Source: Verrucomicrobiota bacterium
GTDB lineage: Bacteria > Verrucomicrobiota > Verrucomicrobiia > CAIQCK01
DNA length: 64,000 bases
NCBI GenBank assembly: GCA_026397915.1
Contig: JAPLTX010000023.1
Span: 114,808 to 178,807 of the forward strand
Direction of reading: 5' to 3'
The notes beneath the pieces were generated by a model, which was given only the letters and a program-made list of their open reading frames with translations, had not been told where the DNA came from and searched no databases. Within the stretch, counting starts at the first letter, position 1; every line of letters starts with the position of its first letter. The position numbers were made by a program, and so were the translations under genes. Positions 9,260-17,608 of the stretch are shown piece by piece.

Positions 9260-9744
9260 GCAGATTTTGCGAGCAGCGCCTGTCCGCAACAGCCGATGCC
9301 GCCCACGAGCGTCACCAGCGCGCAGTAGCGGTGCAACTCGACCAGAACCTCCTGGCCATGCGTGCCGAACCACGGCTGCATCATCACCACCGCCGACAGC
9401 ACAACGCCCAGCCCGCCGAGCACGAGAGTCCAAAAGAGGCACTTGCAACCGCAGCTCTCCGCCTCGGCGCGAAACACGGCCAGCAACGCCAGACTCCCGG
9501 CGAACGCGCCGCCGCTGCCGGTGTGGCAGATCAACAGGTAGCCAGTGAGGTGATGGCCGAGCAATGCGGCGTAGAAGCCGGTGAGCGCCAGCAAGGCAAA
9601 GCTCAACACCATCACCAAAGCGAGGAGTTTGTCCAGCGCGGGAAACCGCACTGGCGTCCTGGCCGCGGTGCTGCACGAAGCGCTGCCGCACTTGGCGGCC
9701 AGCGCACCGACAATCACGGAAACCACTGTGAGAATCTTGAACAT
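9256..9744 (-). CDS. Small four-helix membrane protein linked to heptaheme cytochrome
   Basis: 162 aa from the ATG at 9744, which has a strong AAGGAG upstream. There are four to five hydrophobic segments: residues about 2-17, about 40-62, LLGHHLTGYLLICHTGSGGAF, CLFWTLVLGGLGVVLSAVVM, and the C-terminal LVTLVGGIGCCGQALL. Histidines sit at helix positions (GHH, CHT, THGQ, LHRY), compatible with haem b ligation as in small cytochrome b-type anchors, but I do not recognise the family. Cysteine content is high (CGSASC, CGCKC, CC). It sits 7 bases after the heptaheme cytochrome stop and overlaps apbE. It may pass electrons between quinol and the exported cytochrome; that is inference. Confidence 0.6.
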   Translation of the reverse strand: MFKILTVVSVIVGALAAKCGSASCSTAARTPVRFPALDKLLALVMVLSFALLALTGFYAALLGHHLTGYLLICHTGSGGAFAGSLALLAVFRAEAESCGCKCLFWTLVLGGLGVVLSAVVMMQPWFGTHGQEVLVELHRYCALVTLVGGIGCCGQALLAKSA

Positions 9745-9751
9745 GGCGTAG

Positions 9752-12043
9752 CTACTCCTTCTTTCCGAGGTAACGGGCGAACCGCTGCAAACCAACCAAC
9801 GCGCCCACGCCCAGCATGGCGGCCATCAATCCGCAGCAACCCCACAGCGTCATCTTGAACAACGGCCGCATCGTAAACGTCAGTCCGAACAACTTGTGGT
9901 AACTGCCATCGAGCTTTTCCAACTCCACCATCTTCTTCACCGCCACGGTCTTCGTCTTGAGCGGGCCGCCTGCGACGATGCGGCCAAAGAGCATCGCCGC
10001 CTCTGTGGAGTGGCATTCGGTGCACGCCCGCGCGCCAAGCGACGCCTGCGCGGAACGGACGTTGTGCGCCACCGGCCAGAAGACCGGCTCGGCGGCGGGA
10101 TTGCTCGACGCTGCCAGCTTGCCGTCCTTGCCGAGCGCGAAGACGTAGCCTCGGCCGACATAAGCGAACTCGGCGGACTTGTCGGCCGCCGCCAGCGTCT
10201 GCAACATCAGCGCCAGTTGCTCCTCGGTGAAACTCTGCACGGTGCCGGCGGTTTCCACGACCGCACGCACGGCGAATTCAGAGACGATCGGCTTGAACTT
10301 CCCGTTCACCGTCCGACCCCAGACCGGGGCGGCATGGTCATCCGACGAGTCGGCAACCCCAAGACTGCCATCCTCGTTGCGCGTGTATATTTTCTTGCCG
10401 CGCGCCAGTGACGGCGCGCCCATCGCCGCATCATCCGGCGCAATCGCTTGCAGCACTTCCAGCAATCGCGTCTCAACTGCGGACTCCAGTTGCGCCGCAG
10501 CCGGATCGAAACTCGGCGCGAGCGGCAATAACTTGCCGTCCTTCAGCAGCGCGAACCCGGACGGCGAGCCGGTGGGTGGCGCGAACGTCGTGTCGAGGTC
10601 CACGTCGCCGTCGGCGTTGGCGTGAAACAGCTTGCCTGATGCGACAAAGACCGTTTCGCCACTTTCGTCGCCAAGCTGGCCGAACGCCTTCAGCACGGCG
10701 CCGATCTGATGGCCGGCGTCGAGGATGCCCTTGGCGGTCTTCGCCAGTTCATCGGGCTGAATCGGCGTGAGTTTACCGTTGGCGCGGCGCGCCCAGAACG
10801 CGGGCCACATCACGCGGTGCGGCGCAATCTTGCCATCGCTGCCCTTGACGAAGACAGGCTCCTGGATGAACGGCGCGTCAGTGAACCAGAGCGCGCGACC
10901 GTGAATGCCAAGCCGGTTCGCCCGCGACACGCGCACGTCGGTCGGCGTCGCACCGGGCATCGGGCCGGAGTGGCATGTGGTGCAGGAAAGTTTCTCGAAA
11001 TGCACCGGTGGGATGCCGCCGTGCCGGGGATATGGCGCGCCCAAACGCCCGCCGCCCTTGGCCGGCTCCTCGACGTGGCAACCGCGGCAACTGAAGTCAC
11101 CAACCGACGCGTCCTTGCGCTCAACCGCTTCGGTCTCATAGCCGCGCACGATCTTGTGGTTGATGTCGTTGCGATGACAGTCAACGCACTGAAACCCCGC
11201 GCGCGAATGCACGTCCTGGTCCACGTCTTCTTTCTTCGCGTGCGACGGCGAAACCGAGTGGCAGTTCAGGCAGTTCTTGTCGGCCGGCTTCTGAATCTGA
11301 AAGACCGTCCGGTTCTTGCTGTCGAACTGCGGCATCGCATATTTCACATAGGGCGGCACCGCAAATTCCTTGTCGTCCGGGTTCGGTCCATCGTTGATCG
11401 TCCACGTCGGCTTGACGCGCAAGGCCATGCCGCCGACTTCGCCCAACCCCGACGCGGCGGTCGCGGCCCACGCGAAGTTTTCGCGAGCGATTTGCCGCGT
11501 CCACTCGCTGTGGTCCTGCGCGTGGGAACCGCTGTGGCAGGCCAGACAGTTGATTTCCAGCTTGCCCGACACGCTCCAACGCGCGTGTGTGTCATCGAAA
11601 ATGTCCGCCGGCTCGCCGGTGTCGCCTCCGGGCATGTGACGGCCGAACATCTTGGTGAAGTCCCAAGCGGTCAGGCCAAGCGCCGATGGGTTCCATGTGC
11701 CGGCCCAGCCGCGATACGACAGCGGCAGTTGCGTGCCGGTGAGTCCGTCAATCAAGACCCATGGCTCGCCGGCACGACCGGCGGGAGTTTTCCCGGAGGA
11801 AGCGTTGAAGTGCCAGCCAGCGGAGATTTTCTCGTAGCTGTGGCACGTTCCGCAGCTTTTGCTCGTCGAGAACGGCTTGGCACTGGGCATCGAGGGCACG
11901 ATGTCCAGGCCTTCGGAATCGTTCAACGGGAGACGGTGGACCGGCACGGTGCGTCCGCCGTCCCACGGCTCGTCCGCGAAACCGCGCGGGGCGGCAAGCA
12001 AACCGGCCGCGCCTATCGTCAAGAAAACAATGGAAACGCGCAT
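9752..12043 (-). CDS. Exported heptaheme cytochrome c with C-terminal membrane anchor
   Basis: 763 aa from the ATG at 12043. A Sec signal peptide (MRVSIVFLTIGAAGLLAAP) is followed by seven CXXCH motifs: C64GTCH, C166LACH, C258LNCH, C286VDCH, C319RGCH, C354TTCH and CTECH near residue 695. Most lie in the first half; the stretch from about 360 to 690 has none and reads as an inserted domain. The end, FKMTLWGCCGLMAAMLGVGA followed by ARYLGKKE, is a single transmembrane helix with a positive inside tail. It is located outside the membrane and is likely part of a respiratory chain with the next gene. Several additional His residues could act as distal ligands. The specific reductase or oxidase activity is not recognisable. 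Confidence 0.85.
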   Translation of the reverse strand: MRVSIVFLTIGAAGLLAAPRGFADEPWDGGRTVPVHRLPLNDSEGLDIVPSMPSAKPFSTSKSCGTCHSYEKISAGWHFNASSGKTPAGRAGEPWVLIDGLTGTQLPLSYRGWAGTWNPSALGLTAWDFTKMFGRHMPGGDTGEPADIFDDTHARWSVSGKLEINCLACHSGSHAQDHSEWTRQIARENFAWAATAASGLGEVGGMALRVKPTWTINDGPNPDDKEFAVPPYVKYAMPQFDSKNRTVFQIQKPADKNCLNCHSVSPSHAKKEDVDQDVHSRAGFQCVDCHRNDINHKIVRGYETEAVERKDASVGDFSCRGCHVEEPAKGGGRLGAPYPRHGGIPPVHFEKLSCTTCHSGPMPGATPTDVRVSRANRLGIHGRALWFTDAPFIQEPVFVKGSDGKIAPHRVMWPAFWARRANGKLTPIQPDELAKTAKGILDAGHQIGAVLKAFGQLGDESGETVFVASGKLFHANADGDVDLDTTFAPPTGSPSGFALLKDGKLLPLAPSFDPAAAQLESAVETRLLEVLQAIAPDDAAMGAPSLARGKKIYTRNEDGSLGVADSSDDHAAPVWGRTVNGKFKPIVSEFAVRAVVETAGTVQSFTEEQLALMLQTLAAADKSAEFAYVGRGYVFALGKDGKLAASSNPAAEPVFWPVAHNVRSAQASLGARACTECHSTEAAMLFGRIVAGGPLKTKTVAVKKMVELEKLDGSYHKLFGLTFTMRPLFKMTLWGCCGLMAAMLGVGALVGLQRFARYLGKKE

Positions 12044-12045
12044 GG

Positions 12046-13401
12046 TTATACCTTGAACTCTTCGGGTTTGAATTCGATCCTCCGGCCGGCAACGACAGCG
12101 TCGTTGGCTTTGAGAACCGCGACGGCCGTTTCGAAAGCCACTTCCGGGGGGCAGTTGAGCTTGGCGCGACCGCGGACGGCATCGAAGAAGTTTTCCAAGT
12201 GCGGCTGATGCGCCGGCTTGAGCAACTCGATCGGCAACGGCCACTTGCCGGCCTCGGCTGTGACACGCACGTCCACCGCGACGTTGCGAGTAGTCGTTGG
12301 CTTGATGGCCTCCTTGACCGGCTTGAGCCAGCCTTTCTTGGCGTATTCGTCCCACGACGGCGCGTGCGCCTCGCGTTCGACGGTGTCGCCGCGCGCCGAG
12401 ACCTCGGAAATCGTCAGCGCGCCATTGACGCCCATGAACTGCTCGTAGAACCCACCACGCTTGGTGGTGGTGAGCACCTGGTAGTAGGCGCGGTTGACGC
12501 CCTCGGGCGTGTTGAATTCGTAGATGGTCATGACGTTGTCAAACCACTCGCGGCCCTTGTAATAATCAGCGCCGCCCATTGCGACAATGGCTGACGGATT
12601 GCAGCCCCAGATCCAACTGAAGAGGTCAATCTGGTGCGAGCCGAGATCCACGATCGGACCGCCGCCGTATTTCTTATACCAGCGCCAGTTCCGGAACTGC
12701 TCCATTGAGACGTAGCCGTATTTGTCGAGCTTGGTCTGGTCCATCGCGTATTTCTTTGGCCAGCCGAGCGCGTCGGCGACGGAACGGTTCCACTGCCCAT
12801 AAGCGTGCGTGACGCGGCCGAGGATGTTGGCCTCGCGGATGAGCCGGTCGATTGCGTGGATGTAACGCGGATTGCTGCGGCGCTGATGGCCGATCTGAAG
12901 CAGCTTGCCGGTCTTGCGCTGCGTCAACACCATGCTCCGGGCCTTCTCCAACGAGTTGGACATTTCCTTCTCGCAATAAACATGCTTGCCGGACTCCAGC
13001 CAGGCGTTGGCGATCTCGGCATGCATCCAGTCGGGCGTCGCGACGATGACCGCGTCGAGACCTTTCTCCTTCGCGATCATGTCGCGATAGTCTTCATAGA
13101 CGTTGACGTCATGGCCGCTCTTCTTGAGATAGCCCTTGGCGTATTGCTGGCTGTATTCCCAGATGTCGCAGACCGCGCGAAACTTGATGCCGGGGATCGG
13201 CAGCGCCGACGTGATCAACACGCGCCCCTGCTCGCCGCAACCGATGATGCCGACGTTCAGGTCGTCCGATTTGCTCTTGGCCGGCGCGGGGGCCTGGGCG
13301 AACGCGCCCTGTGACAACGCCACCGCGCTTGCGGCCGATACCGATTGGATAAAGTCTCGACGATTCATTCCTGCTCCTGTGATTATGTTTTCGTTGCTCA
13401 T
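12046..13401 (-). CDS. Tat-exported Gfo/Idh/MocA family oxidoreductase (EKE variant)
   Basis: NAD(P)-dependent sugar or cyclitol dehydrogenase family. 451 aa, with a twin-arginine leader (NRRDFIQSVSAASAVALSQG), then a Rossmann fold starting LNVGIIGCGEQGRVLI (about residue 48). The usual EKP catalytic motif reads CEKEMS, so the Pro is replaced by Glu while the Lys is kept. The second half carries GGGPIVDLGSHQIDLFSW, with the conserved histidine. Two plausible starts exist, the ATG at 13401 (AGGAG 7 bases upstream) and at 13368 (AGGAG 5 bases upstream, giving MNRRDF); I keep the longer one. The gene ends 2 bases before the heptaheme cytochrome start. Substrate unknown. Confidence 0.88.
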   Translation of the reverse strand: MSNENIITGAGMNRRDFIQSVSAASAVALSQGAFAQAPAPAKSKSDDLNVGIIGCGEQGRVLITSALPIPGIKFRAVCDIWEYSQQYAKGYLKKSGHDVNVYEDYRDMIAKEKGLDAVIVATPDWMHAEIANAWLESGKHVYCEKEMSNSLEKARSMVLTQRKTGKLLQIGHQRRSNPRYIHAIDRLIREANILGRVTHAYGQWNRSVADALGWPKKYAMDQTKLDKYGYVSMEQFRNWRWYKKYGGGPIVDLGSHQIDLFSWIWGCNPSAIVAMGGADYYKGREWFDNVMTIYEFNTPEGVNRAYYQVLTTTKRGGFYEQFMGVNGALTISEVSARGDTVEREAHAPSWDEYAKKGWLKPVKEAIKPTTTRNVAVDVRVTAEAGKWPLPIELLKPAHQPHLENFFDAVRGRAKLNCPPEVAFETAVAVLKANDAVVAGRRIEFKPEEFKV

Positions 13402-13425
13402 ACAAAAGCTCCTGCTGCTCGCGAT

Positions 13426-15471
13426 TTACCTGCGCTTGGCCGGCTCATACCGATCCAGCAACCTCTTCGCCTTGGCGCGCGTCGCCACGTCCTGTGTCAA
13501 CTCCAGGCATTTTTTCAACGCTGCGACAGCATCGTTATGCTGTTTTTTTACGACGGACTCAACAATTTTCAGATAGGCATTTCCGGCCTCGGCTTTGACC
13601 GCGTCGTCCGCCAGCAGCGGCTCGATGGCTTTCAGCGCGCCGGTGTTCTGGATGTTCGCCAGCGCGCCAAGCAGAAGCTTCTTCTCGTCCGGCTCCTTCG
13701 CCGCCGGCAACGCGTCCTTCAGATGCTTCAGCGTCTCGCCTTCCGCGCGCTTGCCGCCGAGGCCGACGATACGCGTGTAGCCACGCAACGCCAGCACGCG
13801 ATGGGTTTTGTTCGGCGAGGACTTGATGACGCCGAGCAGGTCCGGCAACACGTTGGTATCGTCCGCCGACGCCAGCGCGCGCACCGCTGCGTCGCGCACC
13901 TTCTCGTCGTTATCCTTCAACGCCGCGCGCAACGTCGCGAACGCCCCCAAGCCGCCGACCTGGCCGACGACTTTCAGCAACGCCGAGTGCGCGTCGCCCT
14001 TCGACTTGTCGCAGGCGGCCAGCAACGTCGCCTCGACGTTCTTCTGGTCATACATCCGCCGCGATGCCGTCACGAGCGCGTCCTGCGCGTCGGTGTTGTC
14101 GGGATTCTTCTCCACGAGCGCTACCAGCTTCGACAAGCCCGCCTCATCCGCCACCAACCCCAGCGCCTTGAACGCCTCGCGGCTTACCGCACCGTCCTTA
14201 TCCGCCGTCGCCTGTTCCAACGCCGCCTGCGCCGCGATTGCACGACGCGCGCCGAGCGTCTGGATGAGCAGCGTCTTCGCTTTGGCATCCGCGCCCGCAA
14301 TGCGCTTCACGAGCGCAGCGTCAATGCCTTTGCCGGTGATGTTCTTCAAACTCTCCGTCGCCGCCGTCGCAGTGTCGCCACCGGTTGTGGCGGCCTTCAG
14401 CAGCGCGTCGAGGCTCGATTCGTTACCGAGCTTGGCAAGCGCGGTGATGGCCGCAACGCGCACCGGTTCGTTCTCGCTCGCGACGAGCGCCGTGACCATC
14501 GGCAACGCCGCGCGGTCGCCGCGGTCCATCAGCGTCAGCGACAGCGCGATTTGCAGTTCCGGCGACAGCCCAGCGAGCTTGCCGGCAAACGCCTTCGTCG
14601 CCTCCGCGCCCGGCAGGTCGAGCAGGCAGCGGACGGCGGCTTTCTGGACGGCGGGCATCCGGTCGCCAAGCGCGTCGAGCATTGTCGGCAGCGCCTTCGC
14701 CTTCTCGGCGCGCACGAGGCCGCGCAGACCGGCGATGCGCGCAGCCGGCGCGTTCACCATCGTGAAGAGCCAGCGGTAGTAGTTCGCGGCTTCAAACACG
14801 TTCTTGGCGAGCATTGAGTCGGCGCACATCGCCACCGCGTCGGCCCGCCGGGCGATGAGCACATCCGCGGGCTTGGCTTCCGCCAGAATCGCCGCGCATT
14901 TCGCGCCGCCGATGTAGCCGAGCGCCATGATTGCCGCGCCTGCAAGCTGCGGGTCGGCGTCCACGATCAGCTTCGTCAGTTGCGGCACCGCCTTCGCTTC
15001 GAGGCGCTCGCCGAGGCTGGTGACGACGCCCACCTTGAGCTTGCCGCTCGTCTTGTCCAGTGCGGCGAGCAACGCTTCACCAGCCGCGGGGCAGATGGAG
15101 TTCTGTAAACCGTAGCGCGCGACGTGCGAAAGCTTCTCATCCGTCAGCAGTGCCGCCAGCGCCGGCACGCATTTCTCCGAGCCGATCTGCCGCATGGTTT
15201 TACAGATGAACTCCTTCGCCCACTGCGCGGTGTCTGGCTTTTGCAGGACCGCGAGCAGCTTCGCTTCGATGGCTTTGAGCTGTTCGGGGCTGGCCTTGAT
15301 GATTTCGTTTTGAATCGCGTAAATCGCGCCGTAGCTCGTGTCGAAGTTCACCTTACCGAGTTCGGCGTAAGCATCCGCGCCAGCCGGCAGGCCGGGCGCA
15401 GGATCGGCGGCGAGGGCAGCGGCCAGCAGCGCCGGCAGGATCATGATTGCGACTTTGTTTTTGAGTGACAT
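13426..15471 (-). CDS. Secreted HEAT-repeat protein
   Basis: 681 aa. A Sec signal peptide (KVAIMILPALLAAALAADPA) is followed by near-continuous HEAT/armadillo helical repeats up to about residue 640. Typical repeat strings are PVRVAAITALAKLGNESSLD, EKVRDAAVRALASADDTNVL and GAAIMALGYIGGAKCAAIL. The C-terminus is Lys/Arg-rich (RAKAKRLLDRYEPAKRR). No enzymatic domain is visible. GGAG lies 6 bases before the ATG. It sits between two Gfo/Idh genes on the same strand (gaps 24 and 36 bases), so it is probably co-expressed. Its repeat style resembles the central part of the 28778-32725 protein. A protein-binding scaffold role is inferred from the fold. Confidence 0.8.
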   Translation of the reverse strand: MSLKNKVAIMILPALLAAALAADPAPGLPAGADAYAELGKVNFDTSYGAIYAIQNEIIKASPEQLKAIEAKLLAVLQKPDTAQWAKEFICKTMRQIGSEKCVPALAALLTDEKLSHVARYGLQNSICPAAGEALLAALDKTSGKLKVGVVTSLGERLEAKAVPQLTKLIVDADPQLAGAAIMALGYIGGAKCAAILAEAKPADVLIARRADAVAMCADSMLAKNVFEAANYYRWLFTMVNAPAARIAGLRGLVRAEKAKALPTMLDALGDRMPAVQKAAVRCLLDLPGAEATKAFAGKLAGLSPELQIALSLTLMDRGDRAALPMVTALVASENEPVRVAAITALAKLGNESSLDALLKAATTGGDTATAATESLKNITGKGIDAALVKRIAGADAKAKTLLIQTLGARRAIAAQAALEQATADKDGAVSREAFKALGLVADEAGLSKLVALVEKNPDNTDAQDALVTASRRMYDQKNVEATLLAACDKSKGDAHSALLKVVGQVGGLGAFATLRAALKDNDEKVRDAAVRALASADDTNVLPDLLGVIKSSPNKTHRVLALRGYTRIVGLGGKRAEGETLKHLKDALPAAKEPDEKKLLLGALANIQNTGALKAIEPLLADDAVKAEAGNAYLKIVESVVKKQHNDAVAALKKCLELTQDVATRAKAKRLLDRYEPAKRR

Positions 15472-15507
15472 GGGATTCTCCAGGTTGAAAAAGGTTTTCG
15501 GTTTCGA

Positions 15508-16797
15508 CTAGAGCACCCACGGCTCACGGTAAGCACGGCCGAGCATCGCCGACGCGCCGGGATCGTTGAGGATTTCCTCGGTGGCCGGGTTAAACCGAAT
15601 CTTCCGGCCCGTCATCATCGCGATCTGGCCGAGGTGGCCGACGCTCGCGGAGCGATGCGCCACTTCCGCCGGCGTGATCGTCACCCGGCGCGTGCGGACG
15701 CAATCGAGGAAGTTCTGGTGATGATCGCGGCTCTTGTAGAGATGGATTTCGTTCGGGCCGATCTTGTCGCGAAGGAGCGACTTCGGCTCGGCGTCAATGC
15801 CGCTGCGGTCCACCCAAATCCAACCTCGGTCGCCAATCCATCGCGCGCCCATGCCCTTCGGCTGCTGCTTGGCGTTGGCGACGATCATCTTCGCGCCGTT
15901 GGCAAACGTCGCGGTGAACTTGTAGGCCACCGGCGCGTCATAAATCCCGTCCGTCGGCAGCTCGCAGCCGTTGCTCTCGATCTCGACGGGGCCGGTTTCC
16001 TGCGTGCCGAGGCCCCACTGCGCGATGTCGGCGTGATGACCGATCCAGTCCATCATCTGGCCGCCGCCCCAGTCGAGCACCCAGCGCCAATCCCAATGCG
16101 ACACGCCCTGAAACGGCCGCCACGGCGTTGGGCCGAGCCAAAATTCCCAGTCCAAGTCCGCCGGCACTTGCTCGACCGGTTTGATCTGGCCGGGCCGGCC
16201 GTCGGGCAGGCCGACTTCGACGGTGTGAATCTTGCCAACGCGGCCGTTGCGAGCCAGCTCGGCGGCGAGGTGGAAATTCTCCTGCGACCGCTGCCAGCTT
16301 CCCGTCTGCCAGACGCGGCCGAATTTCTTGCAGGTGTCGGCGAGCGCGCGACCCTCGCGGAGGTCGTGCGTGATCGGCTTCTCACCATACATATCAATGC
16401 CCGCCCGCAGCGCCGCGCAGGCCACGAGCGCGTGCCAATGGTCGGGCGTGGCCATGCTGATGGCGTCGAGGTCGCCGCGTGCGATCACCTCGCGGTAATC
16501 GTGGTAGGTTTTGCAATCGCTGTTGCCGTATTTCTTATCAACGGTCTCCTTGGCGCGCTTGAGATGGCCGGCGTCCACGTCGCACACCGCGACGAACTGC
16601 ACCTCCTGCTTGCTGAGAAAGGAGTTCATGTTGCCGCTGCCCATGCCGCCAAGGCCGACGCCGGCCATGACGATGCGGTTGCTGGGCGCGCCCGCGCCAA
16701 AGACGGTGGAAGGAACGATGTTCGGAAACGCGAGGGCGGAACCGGCGATGGCCGTGCCCTTCAAGAAGCTGCGTCGCGAGACTTCATTACCATTCAT
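15508..16797 (-). CDS. Tat-exported Gfo/Idh/MocA family oxidoreductase
   Basis: 429 aa from the ATG at 16797 (GGAG 7 bases upstream; an ATG at 16812 overlaps that ribosome site). Tat leader SRRSFLKGTAIAGSALAFPN, then the Rossmann motif VMAGVGLGGMGSGN and the catalytic motif GEKPITHDL. The second domain contains DWGGGQMMDWIGHHADIAQW, with the His typical of the PVC bacterial subgroup, and a C-terminal GRKIRFNPATEEI and AYREPWVL shared with the other paralogs here. It is likely exported folded with bound NAD(P). The substrate (sugar, inositol or cleaved glycoside) cannot be read. First gene of a minus-strand run continuing to 9256. Confidence 0.9.
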   Translation of the reverse strand: MNGNEVSRRSFLKGTAIAGSALAFPNIVPSTVFGAGAPSNRIVMAGVGLGGMGSGNMNSFLSKQEVQFVAVCDVDAGHLKRAKETVDKKYGNSDCKTYHDYREVIARGDLDAISMATPDHWHALVACAALRAGIDMYGEKPITHDLREGRALADTCKKFGRVWQTGSWQRSQENFHLAAELARNGRVGKIHTVEVGLPDGRPGQIKPVEQVPADLDWEFWLGPTPWRPFQGVSHWDWRWVLDWGGGQMMDWIGHHADIAQWGLGTQETGPVEIESNGCELPTDGIYDAPVAYKFTATFANGAKMIVANAKQQPKGMGARWIGDRGWIWVDRSGIDAEPKSLLRDKIGPNEIHLYKSRDHHQNFLDCVRTRRVTITPAEVAHRSASVGHLGQIAMMTGRKIRFNPATEEILNDPGASAMLGRAYREPWVL

Positions 16798-17012
16798 AAT
16801 TGTCTCCATCACTTCAACCGTCTCGCGGGCGACTCCGCGGCGTCACATGGCACCAGCTCGCCATCACGCAAGACAAGTCGCCGTGTTTCCTAACGGAATC
16901 ACCCCCGGCCCACAATGGAAAAGATGTGCGACAAAAGTAGCAGTGCTGACGGATGATGTGACCGGCTGAAGAGTTGGGTTGACGTTCGCCATGACACGGC
17001 CATGATACCGTC

Positions 17013-17252
17013 ATGCCGACCGTATTGCGCATCGGACCTTACCGCTTTCACTTCTACAGTCGGGAGAACCTTGAACCGCCGCACATCCACGTGAGCCGCG
17101 ACGATTACGAGGTAAAATTCTGGTTGCAGCCGGTCGCGCTGGCGATGAACTACGGCTTCAGCGCGGCGGAACTGCGCACCATCGAGCGGCACGTGAAAGA
17201 GCATTGCGAAACACTGCTTCGAGCCTATACTGAATTCCATGAACAGCACTGA
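17013..17252 (+). CDS. DUF4160 domain protein
   Basis: 79 aa. Sequence MPTVLRIGPYRFHFYSRENL, then EPPHIHV, is the hallmark of the DUF4160 family, small cytoplasmic proteins commonly paired with a DUF2442 protein. The 3' end overlaps the next gene by 14 bases, so they are co-translated. DUF4160/DUF2442 pairs are often discussed as toxin-antitoxin-like, but function is not established. It is on the opposite strand from its neighbours and interrupts the Gfo/Idh run. Confidence 0.88.
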   Translation: MPTVLRIGPYRFHFYSRENLEPPHIHVSRDDYEVKFWLQPVALAMNYGFSAAELRTIERHVKEHCETLLRAYTEFHEQH

Positions 17253-17553
17253 AACATCCGCAGCGCTTGCGGCGGTGCGATGTTGGGTCGAAGGCCGCCG
17301 CGTCTGGCTGGAGCTGGCCGACCAACGGCTGATAAGTTTCCCGGCTGTTAAATATCCTTTGCTGGCGGAAGCGCCGCAGGAGCTGCTGGAAAAAGTGCAG
17401 CTCCGCTTGCAAGGTCGCGCGCTCCGCTGGGAAGAACTCGACGAAGATATCTGGGTGGACGACGCCGTTCACGGTCGTTTCCCGAAGCTACGGACCGGCG
17501 AGACTCCCGCCATGATCGCCGAGTCCCCCGCTCGCTACGGCAAGAAAAGCTGA
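17239..17553 (+). CDS. DUF2442 domain protein
   Basis: 104 aa. The core CWVEGRRVWLELADQRLISF, then FPAVKYPLL, and DEDIWVDD near the end match the DUF2442 pattern (a short beta-rich domain with a C-terminal D-x-I/H-W motif). It begins inside the end of the DUF4160 gene, forming a two-gene unit. A 20-residue tail after the conserved motif is probably disordered. Function unknown. Confidence 0.85.
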   Translation: MNSTETSAALAAVRCWVEGRRVWLELADQRLISFPAVKYPLLAEAPQELLEKVQLRLQGRALRWEELDEDIWVDDAVHGRFPKLRTGETPAMIAESPARYGKKS

Positions 17554-17608
17554 CCGCAGCTTCGCCACGACCGCTACGGCAACGAGCTGTTTCACTACCG
17601 GTTTCGCC

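Noticed and set aside
16979..17012. TTGACG upstream of the DUF4160 gene as a -35 box
   Set aside because: No acceptable -10 box at 16-18 bases; too weak to mark.
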